DNA from: Candidatus Omnitrophota bacterium
Lineage (GTDB): Bacteria > Hinthialibacterota > Hinthialibacteria > Hinthialibacterales > Hinthialibacteraceae
Assembly (NCBI GenBank): GCA_040755155.1
Contig: JBFMBP010000159.1
Coordinates: 1-33,334 of the forward strand
Length of the DNA stretch: 33,334 bases
Reading direction: 5' to 3'
Shown: one piece after another, positions 1-6,842 of the stretch
Numbering within the stretch: the stretch's first letter is position 1
Layout of the letters: the number at the start of each line of letters is the position of its first letter
Position numbers and translations under genes: made by a program
The notes under the pieces: model-generated
What the model saw: the letters and a program-made list of their open reading frames with translations, nothing else
Database searches by the model: none
Told to the model about the DNA's origin: nothing

Positions 1-764
1 GAGAGATTCCATAGGTCCAATTCCGGGATGGCGTGGAATTGGGTGAAATCGTGCCCCAGCGGAGTTACGGAAATCTTGTTCGTCTCCAAAGCGTGAAAGT
101 CGGTTCCTTCCGCCTGCACCCAGGTAGGTTCTTCACCGCCGATCCAATAGTAATCCCGTCCTTGGGGATCGAGCCGCTTGATGATGCGGTCGCGGTAAAT
201 CCGCTGGCCCAGCCGGGTGATGGAAACGCCCTTCAATTCCTGCCACGGAAGCGCTGGAACATTGACGTTGAAGAAAGAGCCGTCGGGCATGTGGCGGGCG
301 AGGATGGCGTTGGCGAGAATGGCGGCGAAGCGCGCCCCCGTCTCGTAACGATACTCGCCCGGCTGCGCGGGAATGTTCATGGAAATGGCGAAGGAAGGCG
401 CGCCGCAAAGATGCCCTTCATGGGCGGCGGCGACGGTTCCGGAATAAACCGTATCGATGCCCAGATTGGGGCCTCGGTTGATGCCGGACGCCACCAACTG
501 CGGCGGTTTTTCCAAAAATCCGCGCAGCCCGAACATCACGCAATCCGCCGGAGTTCCATCCAGCACGTAAACGCGCTCCTCGAGACGATGCGCGCGGATG
601 GGATGGTTCATGGTGAAGGAATGGGATACGGCGCTGCGCTCGCGGTCGGGAGCGATCACCCATACTTCCCCTACCGTTTTGAGGGATTCAGCCAAGGCGG
701 AAAGGCCGGGGGAATGGATTCCGTCGTCGTTGGTTACCAGGATTATGGGGCGTTTTTTCGTCAT
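1..764 (-). CDS. surE: 5'/3'-nucleotidase SurE (3' end outside window)
   Basis: Reading the minus strand from the ATG at 762-764 gives MTKKRPIILVTNDDGIHSPG, the SurE N-terminus with the metal-binding Asp-Asp pair (residues 13-14). Further in are APDRERSAVSHSFT and SGINRGPNLGIDTVYSGT followed by AAAHEG, the conserved active-site segments of the family. The frame stays open through the left edge, so 254 codons are visible and the stop is missing; SurE is usually about 250 residues, so little is lost. SurE is a cytoplasmic, divalent-metal-dependent phosphatase of nucleoside 5'- and 3'-monophosphates, linked to stationary-phase survival. No strong Shine-Dalgarno is seen before the ATG, but the start agrees with family alignment. 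Identification is secure. Confidence 0.96.
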   Translation of the reverse strand, partial: MTKKRPIILVTNDDGIHSPGLSALAESLKTVGEVWVIAPDRERSAVSHSFTMNHPIRAHRLEERVYVLDGTPADCVMFGLRGFLEKPPQLVASGINRGPNLGIDTVYSGTVAAAHEGHLCGAPSFAISMNIPAQPGEYRYETGARFAAILANAILARHMPDGSFFNVNVPALPWQELKGVSITRLGQRIYRDRIIKRLDPQGRDYYWIGGEEPTWVQAEGTDFHALETNKISVTPLGHDFTQFHAIPELDLWNL

Positions 765-978
765 AGATACAAACTGAATTGCGGGATGGACGGCGCCAGC
801 GCCGAAACGAACCGTATTGAAGGCGGTTTATACTTGCGGATTCCGGTTTTGTCAATAATCCGAATCCATTCGCTATGTCAACCAGAAAAGAGCGACCAGC
901 GGTTAGTGAAAGTAATTCAACGACTTACGAAATAACCTCCATGCGCCTTTCAGGTGAATAGATAAATGGAATACAAAT

Positions 979-1299
979 GAGGCTCTTGCAAAATTAATAA
1001 AATCCGCTTTTAAATTCTCCCCCCAAGCTTGGGGGGAGTTAGAGAGGGGTTGATTATGTTAGACTTAAAGCAACCCCCTCCTAACCCAATGTCATTAAGT
1101 TAAGACATAACGTGACGAAATTCCATTCCCTCGCCCTCTGGGAGAGGGTTAGGGTGAGGGATTTTAAATTCAACAAATTCATGCTATTAGATTTGTTGAT
1201 ATTTTCGATTAAGGAATTAGTCTATCCTTAACTTAACGACATTGCCTCCTAACCTCCCCCAAGCTTGGGGGAGGAATTATGGAGTTTTGCAAGAGGCTC
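979..1299. mobile_element. Small inverted-repeat element (MITE-like), copy 1, interrupted
   Basis: The ends are GAGGCTCTTGCAAAA (left) and the reverse complement of GAGCCTCTTGCAAAA (right), a 15-bp terminal inverted repeat with one mismatch. It is flanked by the 4-bp direct repeat AAAT (975-978 and 1300-1303). Inside is a palindrome around CCAAGCTTGG. Without the 158-bp insertion and its 10-bp duplication, the element is 153 bp, the same length as the second copy at 5186-5338 and almost identical in sequence. It has no coding capacity. Four-base duplications and these ends suggest a non-autonomous derivative of an IS5-like DDE element, but no autonomous partner is present here, so the family is inference. 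Confidence 0.85.
1087..1244. mobile_element. 158-bp inverted-repeat element inserted inside the first
   Basis: The ends are CAATGTCATTAAGTTAAG on the left and, read inward from the right, CAATGTCGTTAAGTTAAG: an 18-bp inverted repeat with one mismatch. The 10-bp sequence CCTCCTAACC is present on both sides (1077-1086 and 1245-1254) but only once in the uninterrupted copy at 5186-5338, so it is a target duplication. The interior carries GAGAGGGTTAGGGTGAGGG, a motif recurring near 21460 and, decayed, near 9590. There is no ORF. A 10-bp duplication is compatible with IS4-type transposases, but the mobilising enzyme is not in the window. Confidence 0.83.
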
Positions 1300-1330
1300 A
1301 AATAAAAACAAGGTTTATCGATTCAATAAC

Positions 1331-2302
1331 CTACGGTTGTTTTGGGGATAATTTTTCGGATTTCATCGCATGGCGGATGATGTATCGAAGGCGGTCTTCG
1401 TTCTCCTCCAAAGCGAATTTTTTCCAAAATGCGAAAAAAGCGCGGCGCGCTTTGGTTTCTTTCTTTTTGACGAGTTGCAAGAGCGATTTCAACGAATCTT
1501 CCTTTTTTCGGTTCTTCGCGCCGGCCGTCAGTTCGGAAATATTATTTTCGATCGATTGGATGTCCCTGTTTTTATCTTGAATATCGCCTAATAAATCCTG
1601 CAACTGTTTCAAATCTTTTACGATGGCCGCCATGCGTTCGTCGAAGCAATCTTGGAACGATTCGCAGAGGTAGCGGAAACGCTTATTGCAGATGCGCAAC
1701 TCGTGCAACGTGGAGGAGGGAGCGCCATCCACGCGATTCCGATAGGATAAAACGACGCCATAGGCGGACAATATCATTTCAGGAAGAGACGAATGCACGT
1801 TCCGGCGATCGGAAACCGTAGGCGATCCCTTCGCCAATTGTTCGCGGAAACGATCTTTCCATTGTTGAAAAGCGGAACCGTCCAACTCGGTTTGGATTTT
1901 CTTTAAACCTTTTTCCCGCATAGCCAGGCGGGTTTCGATCAGAATCTCGGCGGCGGGAACAATGTCTTTGGGCATGGCGGATTCGCAATTCCGCAAAAAG
2001 TCTACGAATACGTCGATATCCCGCACTTCGCCTAGAAGATCGGCGATTTGTTTCAAACCGCTGGTCATCGATTGGACGTACTCGTTACCGTAAACCGGCT
2101 TGAAAGTGCGCAGGCAGACGCGCATCCGGCGTATAAAAACCCGCATCCGGTGAAGATCTTCGATATTTTCTCCCTTTTTCGTTCCTTCCTCGCGTTCCTC
2201 CATGCCCTTAAACAGACCGGCGACGACTTTTCTCCCCGCCAATTCGATAGGATCGCCGGGCCGGATAGGCGCAAGCAAAAAATCGAAGGTTTTATCGCTC
2301 AT
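1331..2302 (-). CDS. CHAD domain protein
   Basis: This 323-residue cytoplasmic protein is mostly alpha-helical. It matches the CHAD domain (conserved histidine alpha-helical domain) in both halves: DLHRMRVFIRRMRVCLRTF and LLGEVRDIDVFVDFL near residues 50-100, then LHELRICNKRFRYLCESF and LQDLLGDIQDKNRD near 200-245. The charged His/Arg/Lys surface of CHAD proteins binds polyphosphate and some members localise to polyphosphate granules. No CYTH triphosphatase domain is fused or adjacent, so this is a stand-alone CHAD. The C-terminal 60 residues are strongly basic. The ATG at 2302 has GAGGAAG about ten bases upstream, inside the end of the preceding gene, which it overlaps by 11 bases, so the two are probably translationally coupled. 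A polyphosphate role is family knowledge, not visible here. Confidence 0.88.
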   Translation of the reverse strand: MSDKTFDFLLAPIRPGDPIELAGRKVVAGLFKGMEEREEGTKKGENIEDLHRMRVFIRRMRVCLRTFKPVYGNEYVQSMTSGLKQIADLLGEVRDIDVFVDFLRNCESAMPKDIVPAAEILIETRLAMREKGLKKIQTELDGSAFQQWKDRFREQLAKGSPTVSDRRNVHSSLPEMILSAYGVVLSYRNRVDGAPSSTLHELRICNKRFRYLCESFQDCFDERMAAIVKDLKQLQDLLGDIQDKNRDIQSIENNISELTAGAKNRKKEDSLKSLLQLVKKKETKARRAFFAFWKKFALEENEDRLRYIIRHAMKSEKLSPKQP

Positions 2303-2708
2303 GAGAACGCTGCTTCCTCTTGGATTTCTCCAACCAGGCGGCGAACAATTGCAACTTCATCAGTAACATGAGATAACGCCGATAGGTCCGCAGGTAAATA
2401 AGGGGATCGTCGAGAGTCGTTTCGGTGAGTTTTTTTTGCTGCCGGGCGAGTTTGTCCAACAAAGAAGCGAGATTCTTTTGCCATTTCGCATTCCCGGCGG
2501 AAACGCCTTTCGCCACTTGATCGATCGCTTTTTCCGCCTGTTCTTTCCATATCGTGGTTTGCAAACTCAAATTGACAGCGGCGCGCAGGCGTTCAAATTC
2601 CACTGCTTCCAACATGGCCAAATGCGAACGCAGACGAGCGGCCAATTGCTTCGACGTCTCCGTTTTTTTCTTTTGGGGCATTTTTTGTTTTCTTTTCACA
2701 ATTTCCAT
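2292..2708 (-). CDS. Small basic helical protein of unknown function, upstream of CHAD gene
   Basis: This 138-residue protein is rich in Lys, Arg, Gln and Leu, with long predicted helices (residues about 15-65 and 75-130) and no signal peptide or membrane segment. I do not recognise a family. Its last 11 bases overlap the CHAD start and it shares the same orientation, which points to one transcript and possibly a shared role such as binding an anionic polymer; that is inference. The first start codon gives MEIVKRKQ; an internal ATG nine codons later (MPQKKK) is equally possible, as neither has a clear Shine-Dalgarno. Composition matches its neighbour, and the overlap is the main reason to accept it as real. 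Confidence 0.72.
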   Translation of the reverse strand: MEIVKRKQKMPQKKKTETSKQLAARLRSHLAMLEAVEFERLRAAVNLSLQTTIWKEQAEKAIDQVAKGVSAGNAKWQKNLASLLDKLARQQKKLTETTLDDPLIYLRTYRRYLMLLMKLQLFAAWLEKSKRKQRSHER

Positions 2709-2872
2709 CCAACGCCAACGAAATGAGGACAGGAGTTAGACGATTTCAAGGGCAGATAAACCTTGCCAATGCCTACTCCTTTATAATCCCTTACTTTTAT
2801 TAGGATTTTGTTAGCCTCTTTTAATATTATAAGCTTCTCCTATAATAAATGAAATAAAAACAGGATATAGAA

Positions 2873-2931
2873 TCAAGGGCGTCGATGCTTTCGAGAGGGA
2901 AAAAGCGAATCCATCCTATTGACGCCCTTGA
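2873..2931. repeat. 11-bp inverted repeat upstream of rpmA
   Basis: TCAAGGGCGTC at 2873-2883 is perfectly complementary to GACGCCCTTGA at 2921-2931, with a 37-base loop. It lies 60-120 bases before the rpmA start. It could be a leader RNA hairpin, a repressor site, or a relic of a small repeat. No clean sigma-70 promoter with correct spacing was found with it. Confidence 0.5.
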
Positions 2932-2991
2932 ATTTCATCCCGCCGAGTCTAAAATTTTTATTCTTAAATAATCAAGATGGAGTATTCGATC

Positions 2992-3249
2992 ATGGCTCAC
3001 GTTAAAAGCGGCGGCGGCAAGCAGAAAAACGGACGCGACAGCAATTCCAAACGTCTCGGCGTCAAACGGTACGGCGGTCAACAAGTGAATGCGGGGACGA
3101 TCATCGTCCGCCAGCGGGGCACGAAATTTCATCCGGGCGACAATGTCGGCCTCGGCAGCGACTACACCCTTTTCGCCCTGGTTACGGGACAGGTCAAGTT
3201 CGAAGACAAGAAGAACCGGAAGTACGTATCCGTAGTTCCAGCCGCTTGA
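2992..3249 (+). CDS. rpmA: 50S ribosomal protein bL27
   Basis: The product starts [20 protein letters not shown] and continues [20 protein letters not shown] and [20 protein letters not shown], the bL27 sequence almost throughout; 85 residues is the normal length. bL27 sits in the large subunit with its flexible N-terminus reaching the peptidyl-transferase centre. I chose the ATG at 2992 because bL27 begins MAHK-like and GGAG at 2979-2982 lies nine bases upstream; an in-frame start five codons earlier would remove this spacing. The usual partner rplU (bL21) is not next to it, and the gene appears monocistronic with its own terminator. Confidence 0.97.
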   Translation: MAHVKSGGGKQKNGRDSNSKRLGVKRYGGQQVNAGTIIVRQRGTKFHPGDNVGLGSDYTLFALVTGQVKFEDKKNRKYVSVVPAA

Positions 3250-3278
3250 TATTCGTACTTATTGCATAAGAAGCCGTT

Positions 3279-3304
3279 GGAAGCCCCTCTTGGGGCTTCT
3301 TTTA
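3279..3304 (+). terminator. Rho-independent terminator of rpmA
   Basis: The 8-bp stem GAAGCCCC/GGGGCTTC with loop TCTT (3280-3299) is followed by a run of T. It lies 30 bases after the rpmA stop. Confidence 0.85.
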
Positions 3305-3695
3305 TGTATACGAGTTCGAGAGCGAATGGGCGGCGAGGGAAAATTTTATTCGCCCTTGATTTATCTCAAGTAGACGAGTGGAATGTTGTTTTTAATTCAT
3401 TTTCATAGCCAATACTGTCTCGCCATCGAAAAAATCGTTCAAGAAAGGCGTTGATGTTTCTATGATTATGTCTCTTTCGAATCATGAAAACGAAAAAAAC
3501 TCGAATTCGCGAAATTTCTCATCCCAGCCTTGAAAGGCTGGGCTATTGCCAAATGCCCCTTTAAAGGGGCAAACGTTAATAGCCCGCCGTTTCAACGGCG
3601 GGGCGGCAGGATTATTCTTCCTGCAATATCCGAGAGCCTTTCCTAGGTAGGACCACTCGTCACTCGTCACATATCGCTATTACTAGGATTGATCC
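3305..3695. repeat. Gene-free spacer with an array of four hairpins (3523-3624)
   Basis: Four successive palindromes fill 3523-3624: CCCAGCCTTGAAAGGCTGGG (3523-3542), TGCCCCTTTAAAGGGGCA (3554-3571), CCCGCCGTTTCAACGGCGGG (3583-3602), and a GCAGGA/TCCTGC stem (3606-3624). The style is like the hairpins at the ends of the IS200-type element at 17.3-17.9 kb (for example CCGCCTTAAAGGCGG), so this may be a REP-like array left or mobilised by a Y1 transposase. Just upstream (about 3476-3520) is a degenerate copy of the dispersed motif seen near 4918 and 21336. No ORF in the spacer looks coding. Confidence 0.65.
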
Positions 3696-4652
3696 ATGTC
3701 GCGGCATCTCATTTTCGGCGCAGGAGCGATCGGGACGTTGCTCGGCGGCCTTTTGGCGGGCGCGGGCAATGAAACAGTCTTCATTGGCCGGAAATGGAAC
3801 GTGGAGGGGATTCGATCCAAAGGGATCCGCATTTCCGGACTTTGGGGCGAGCATGTTATTTCTCCGCAACCCGCCTATGAAACCATCGGCGAAATCCCGC
3901 CGAAAGACCGCCAATTCGATTTGGTTTTCCTCTGCGTCAAAGCTTTTTCAACGGAAGAAGCGATCGACGCCTGCGCTCCCATATTTCATGATTCGACGTT
4001 AGCCGTCTCTTGCCAAAACGGCTACGGCAACTGCCAGACCATCGCGCAAAAGATCGGCTGGGACCGCACGCTCGGCGCCCGGGTAATTACCGGCGTCGAA
4101 CTCTACGAACCCGGCGCCGTGCGCGTTACCGTCCATGCCGACGCCGTGCGTCTGGGCCATTACCGCCGCGAATTCCCCTTCGACCGCCTGCAAACCATCG
4201 CCAGCCGTATGCGCGAGGCGGGAATTCCCATCGAAGCCACGGATCAATTGGAGCAATATATTTGGGCGAAAATTCTCTATAACGCCGCGCTCAATCCAAT
4301 GGGCGCTCTATTAGGCGTTGCTTATGGCGCGTTGGGAGAAAGCGAAGAGACCCGCGCCATCATGAACCGAATCATCGAAGAAGCCTTCGCCGCGACTACC
4401 GCCCACGGCATCCGGCAATTCTGGCCAACGCCCGAAGAGTACCAGCAGGTTTTCTACGAAAAAATGCTGCCGCCCACCGCCGCCCATTTCCCCTCCATGC
4501 TGCGGGATTTGGAAAAAGGCCGCCGCACCGAAATCGACGCCCTCAACGGCGCCATCTGCGCGCTGGGCGCAGAAAAAGGAATCCCTACTCCCGTCAACGA
4601 CGCCATTGCGGGACTTTTGCGCTTCCGGGAAAAACTAGGCGGGAAGCGATAA
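3696..4652 (+). CDS. panE: 2-dehydropantoate 2-reductase (ketopantoate reductase)
   Basis: This 318-residue cytoplasmic enzyme of the ApbA/PanE family reduces 2-dehydropantoate to pantoate with NADPH on the way to pantothenate and CoA. The N-terminal Rossmann motif GAGAIG is at residues 8-13. The C-terminal helical domain has KILYNAALNP, which gives the expected catalytic Lys192 with Asn196 and Asn200 at four-residue spacing, and RTEIDALNG with Glu279, the counterpart of the substrate-binding Glu. Length is normal. The ATG at 3696 is placed right before the Rossmann strand; only AGGATT precedes it, a weak ribosome site. No other pan genes are nearby. Some ApbA/PanE homologues act on other 2-oxo acids, so the exact substrate is slightly open. 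Confidence 0.92.
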   Translation: MSRHLIFGAGAIGTLLGGLLAGAGNETVFIGRKWNVEGIRSKGIRISGLWGEHVISPQPAYETIGEIPPKDRQFDLVFLCVKAFSTEEAIDACAPIFHDSTLAVSCQNGYGNCQTIAQKIGWDRTLGARVITGVELYEPGAVRVTVHADAVRLGHYRREFPFDRLQTIASRMREAGIPIEATDQLEQYIWAKILYNAALNPMGALLGVAYGALGESEETRAIMNRIIEEAFAATTAHGIRQFWPTPEEYQQVFYEKMLPPTAAHFPSMLRDLEKGRRTEIDALNGAICALGAEKGIPTPVNDAIAGLLRFREKLGGKR

Positions 4653-4896
4653 GAGGCAGCGTGGTTGTTGGAAGCCGTAGGAATCGACGTTTCGAGCTAT
4701 GAGCATATACTCGATAAGGATGGGATCAATCATGTTATCAAAAGGCATGGTGAAGGAAACAAAAAATGGAAAGACAACATTCCTATTAAAATAGAGGATT
4801 TTTAATTTGATGCCGGAAGTCATTCAAAACGCCGATAAAATTTCGAAGGAAAAATATCCTAATAACTCATGTTATGCGGGATTAAAAAGTTTATGA
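4653..4896 (+). pseudogene. Frameshifted remnant resembling a PBECR/EndoU-like nuclease domain
   Basis: Directly after the panE stop and in the same frame, a start-less reading frame encodes LEAVGIDVSSYEHILDKDG, INHVIKRHGEGNKKWKDNIP and IKIEDF, then stops at 4803. One base over, the sequence continues LMPEVIQNADKISKEKYPNN and stops at 4894. Removing one T from the five-T run at 4799-4803 joins them as IEDF-N-LMPEVIQNADKI. The pattern of a His-containing HVxxRHG segment, then IP-x-x-x-EDF and LMPEVI-x-NAD, recalls the C-terminal nuclease-like domains found in phage and polymorphic-toxin proteins (PBECR group). The family call is from memory of the motif, with no search. It has no start codon or ribosome site, so it is a decayed fragment. 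Confidence 0.45.
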
Positions 4897-5185
4897 AGTC
4901 GAATAGAATCGCCGTTTCGAATCACGAAAACACGAAACGAAAAAGAAAAACACGAAAAAAAATAATTGGCGCATGGGATCACGTCGTGAATTGCTTTTTT
5001 CCGTGAAATCCTAAAAAATCCGCGATATCCGCGATTCAAAAATTTCGTGGAATTCGAGCCTTTTCGCGGTTTCGTGATTCAATAACGCAAACAAAAGACG
5101 CCCTTCCTGTTCTTTTAAACGGTTCTTCTACTTGGTGTAGAAATACCAACGTTGCAAGATAAAGACCATTGGCTGCGTAACATGA
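4897..5185. repeat. Gene-free spacer with the dispersed CGAATCACGAAAACACGAAA motif
   Basis: The motif CGAATCACGAAAACACGAAA starts at about 4918, and a roughly inverted partner (GAATTCGAGCCTTTTCGCGG then TTTCGTGATTC) lies near 5051-5083, so the block can fold on itself. The same motif occurs near 21336 and, degraded, near 3476. The remaining bases to 5185 hold no convincing ORF. Confidence 0.6.
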
Positions 5186-5338
5186 GAGGCTCTTGCAAAA
5201 TTAATAAAATCCGCTTTTAAATTCTCCCCCCAAGCTTGGGGGGAGTTAGAGGGGGGTTGATTATGTTAGACTTAAAGCAACCCCCTCCTAACCTCCCCCA
5301 AGCATGGGGGAGGAATTATGGAGTTTTGCAAGAGGCTC
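5186..5338. mobile_element. Small inverted-repeat element (MITE-like), copy 2, intact
   Basis: This 153-bp element has the same 15-bp ends as the interrupted copy at 979-1299 (GAGGCTCTTGCAAAA and its near-perfect inverted partner) and the 4-bp flanking duplication ATGA (5182-5185 and 5339-5342). The internal sequence is nearly identical to copy 1, with CCAAGCTTGG and CCAAGCATGG palindromic cores. It has no coding capacity. It shows the empty site for the 158-bp insertion in copy 1. Confidence 0.88.
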
Positions 5339-5419
5339 ATGAGTTATTAAATACGAAAAAAAAGTGAATGGAACGTTTATTATTTGGAAGAGGTAAGAAC
5401 GGGAAAGAAACAGTTGGCG

Positions 5420-5584
5420 ATGGCTACATTTTATAAAAAAAGGGCGAACGCTATAGTGAAGGATGTCCCTAAGGAACCCCCTACTCAAACGTCCGAAACG
5501 CTCCATAGCCAATCGCCCTATGATATAAATATACCCGAAGCGGCGGCGAAAGTCAATAAAAAAAATATGGAGGAGAGAGGGTAA
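5420..5584 (+). CDS. Possible small protein upstream of bpsA-like gene
   Basis: A 54-codon frame from the ATG at 5420 encodes MATFYKKRANAIVKDVPKEP and a Pro/Thr/Ser-containing tail ending NKKNMEERG. The frame also runs back to a TTG at 5384. Its stop is one base before the next ATG, and the next gene's ribosome site lies inside it, an arrangement typical of an operon leader or small partner gene. It has no recognisable domain or good Shine-Dalgarno of its own. It may equally be untranslated leader. Confidence 0.3.
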   Translation: MATFYKKRANAIVKDVPKEPPTQTSETLHSQSPYDINIPEAAAKVNKKNMEERG

Positions 5585-5585
5585 T

Positions 5586-6794
5586 ATGAACAACAGCCAT
5601 CCATCCTCATCTCTGTCTTCCATGGAATTTCTGGCGGAATTGGCGCAATCCGTGCAGTTGCGCGAGGGGGCGGAAGGCGTTTCTAAAGCCCTGTGGAGTC
5701 TTTTTCGCGGACGCGTCGATTCCACACGCGCCTGGTCGCGGGAGCTGCATATCCCCATTCCCGTCCTGGCGGCGTTGCGCCGGGAATTGGAGAAAAGAGA
5801 TATTCTTCAGATCGGAAAGGGATTCGTTTTTACGGCGAACGGCCGCCAGCGTCTGGAGGGAATGTTCAGCGGCCAAACTTGTCCCGATTCGCTCTGTTCC
5901 GTCTGCCAGGGCCGGGGGGCTATTTTTCCGCCCGAATTGACGCCGGTGTTGGAGGAATTTCGCGTTCTATGCGAAAAGCGCCCCGAAGCGGACGTCTCCC
6001 TCGATCAAAGCCACGCCACGCCGGAAACCTGCGTGCGCAAGGCTTTTTTGCTTTTGGAAAAAGGGGTGCTGGCTTCCTCCATCTTCTTTCTCGGCGACGA
6101 CGATATGATCTCCATCGCCTGCTGGCTCATGCGCAAGCATTTCCTGCCCCGCGCCGCCGAAGCGGGAAAAATCGCGGTTTTGGAACTGGATCGGCGCTAC
6201 TTGGACGCTATCAAGGAAATCAGCCACGGGGATGTCGAAACTTGCGAATACGACGCGCGGGAGGAGCTTCCCGCGCAATACGGGCAATCTTTCGCCGTGG
6301 CTTTGACGGATCCGGCCTATACGGAAAACGCCCTGACGGTTTTTTCCTACCGCTGCTTATGCGCTTTGCAAGCAGGGGGAACTTTATTGCTTTCCTTACC
6401 CCTGCCCGACTCGTCAAACCTGCAATCCATCCAACTCCAACTTCTGCAAATGGGCTTCGCGATTCGGGAGATTCTACCGCGTTTCAACGAGTATATCGGC
6501 GCATCGATCCATGCCCACGTCTCCAGTTTATTTTGTTGCGAGCGAGTTGGCGCTTCATCACCTGAAAAAATTTTTACTTTGCGTTATACTCCTTTTTATA
6601 CGGGAGACGATGGTCTTCCTGGGGGCGTGTACGAATGCGCGCTCTGCTCTGCCGTACAATCCGTGGGTCCAGGCTGCGAGTTCTTGACAATACAAGACTT
6701 AAAGAAAGCCGGATGCCATGAATGCGGCCATTATTCTTTTCGGCGCGCCGGTTCCAGAAGCCGGGAAAACGCTGGAGAGGAGATGGAAACTTGA
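5586..6794 (+). CDS. BpsA-like N4-bis(aminopropyl)spermidine synthase family protein with C-terminal zinc ribbon
   Basis: This 402-residue protein fits the branched-chain polyamine synthase family (BpsA). An N-terminal winged-helix-like region (about 10-95) is followed by a Cys cluster CPDSLCSVCQGRG (C99, C104, C107), then a Rossmann methyltransferase-like domain with FFLGDDDMISIA (Gly170, Asp171-173) and TDPAYTENALTVFSYR (Asp242-Pro-Ala-Tyr), the aminopropyl-donor and polyamine-binding motifs. BpsA transfers aminopropyl groups from decarboxylated S-adenosylmethionine to spermidine, giving branched polyamines, known mainly in thermophiles. After the usual domain there is an added C-terminal segment with C351-x-x-C354 and C377-x-x-C380, a probable zinc ribbon. 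The ATG at 5586 has GGAGGAGAG ten bases upstream. No decarboxylase or speE is nearby. The substrate is inferred from family only. Confidence 0.82.
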   Translation: MNNSHPSSSLSSMEFLAELAQSVQLREGAEGVSKALWSLFRGRVDSTRAWSRELHIPIPVLAALRRELEKRDILQIGKGFVFTANGRQRLEGMFSGQTCPDSLCSVCQGRGAIFPPELTPVLEEFRVLCEKRPEADVSLDQSHATPETCVRKAFLLLEKGVLASSIFFLGDDDMISIACWLMRKHFLPRAAEAGKIAVLELDRRYLDAIKEISHGDVETCEYDAREELPAQYGQSFAVALTDPAYTENALTVFSYRCLCALQAGGTLLLSLPLPDSSNLQSIQLQLLQMGFAIREILPRFNEYIGASIHAHVSSLFCCERVGASSPEKIFTLRYTPFYTGDDGLPGGVYECALCSAVQSVGPGCEFLTIQDLKKAGCHECGHYSFRRAGSRSRENAGEEMET

Positions 6795-6842
6795 CGATTC
6801 ATCAAAAAAAATTTTTTCGAGGATAAAAAAAGGGGAGCGATC

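Noticed and set aside
33-935. 300-codon plus-strand ORF over surE
   Set aside because: It is antisense to a secure SurE frame and its product has no recognisable character; third-position bias favours the minus strand.
2919-2955. TTGACG ... CTAAAAT as an rpmA promoter
   Set aside because: The spacing is about 24 bases, too long for sigma-70, and TTGACG is part of the inverted repeat.
5693-6565. 290-codon ORF in another frame of the bpsA-like gene
   Set aside because: Arg/Gly/Pro-rich out-of-frame translation of a gene with clear motifs; a shadow.
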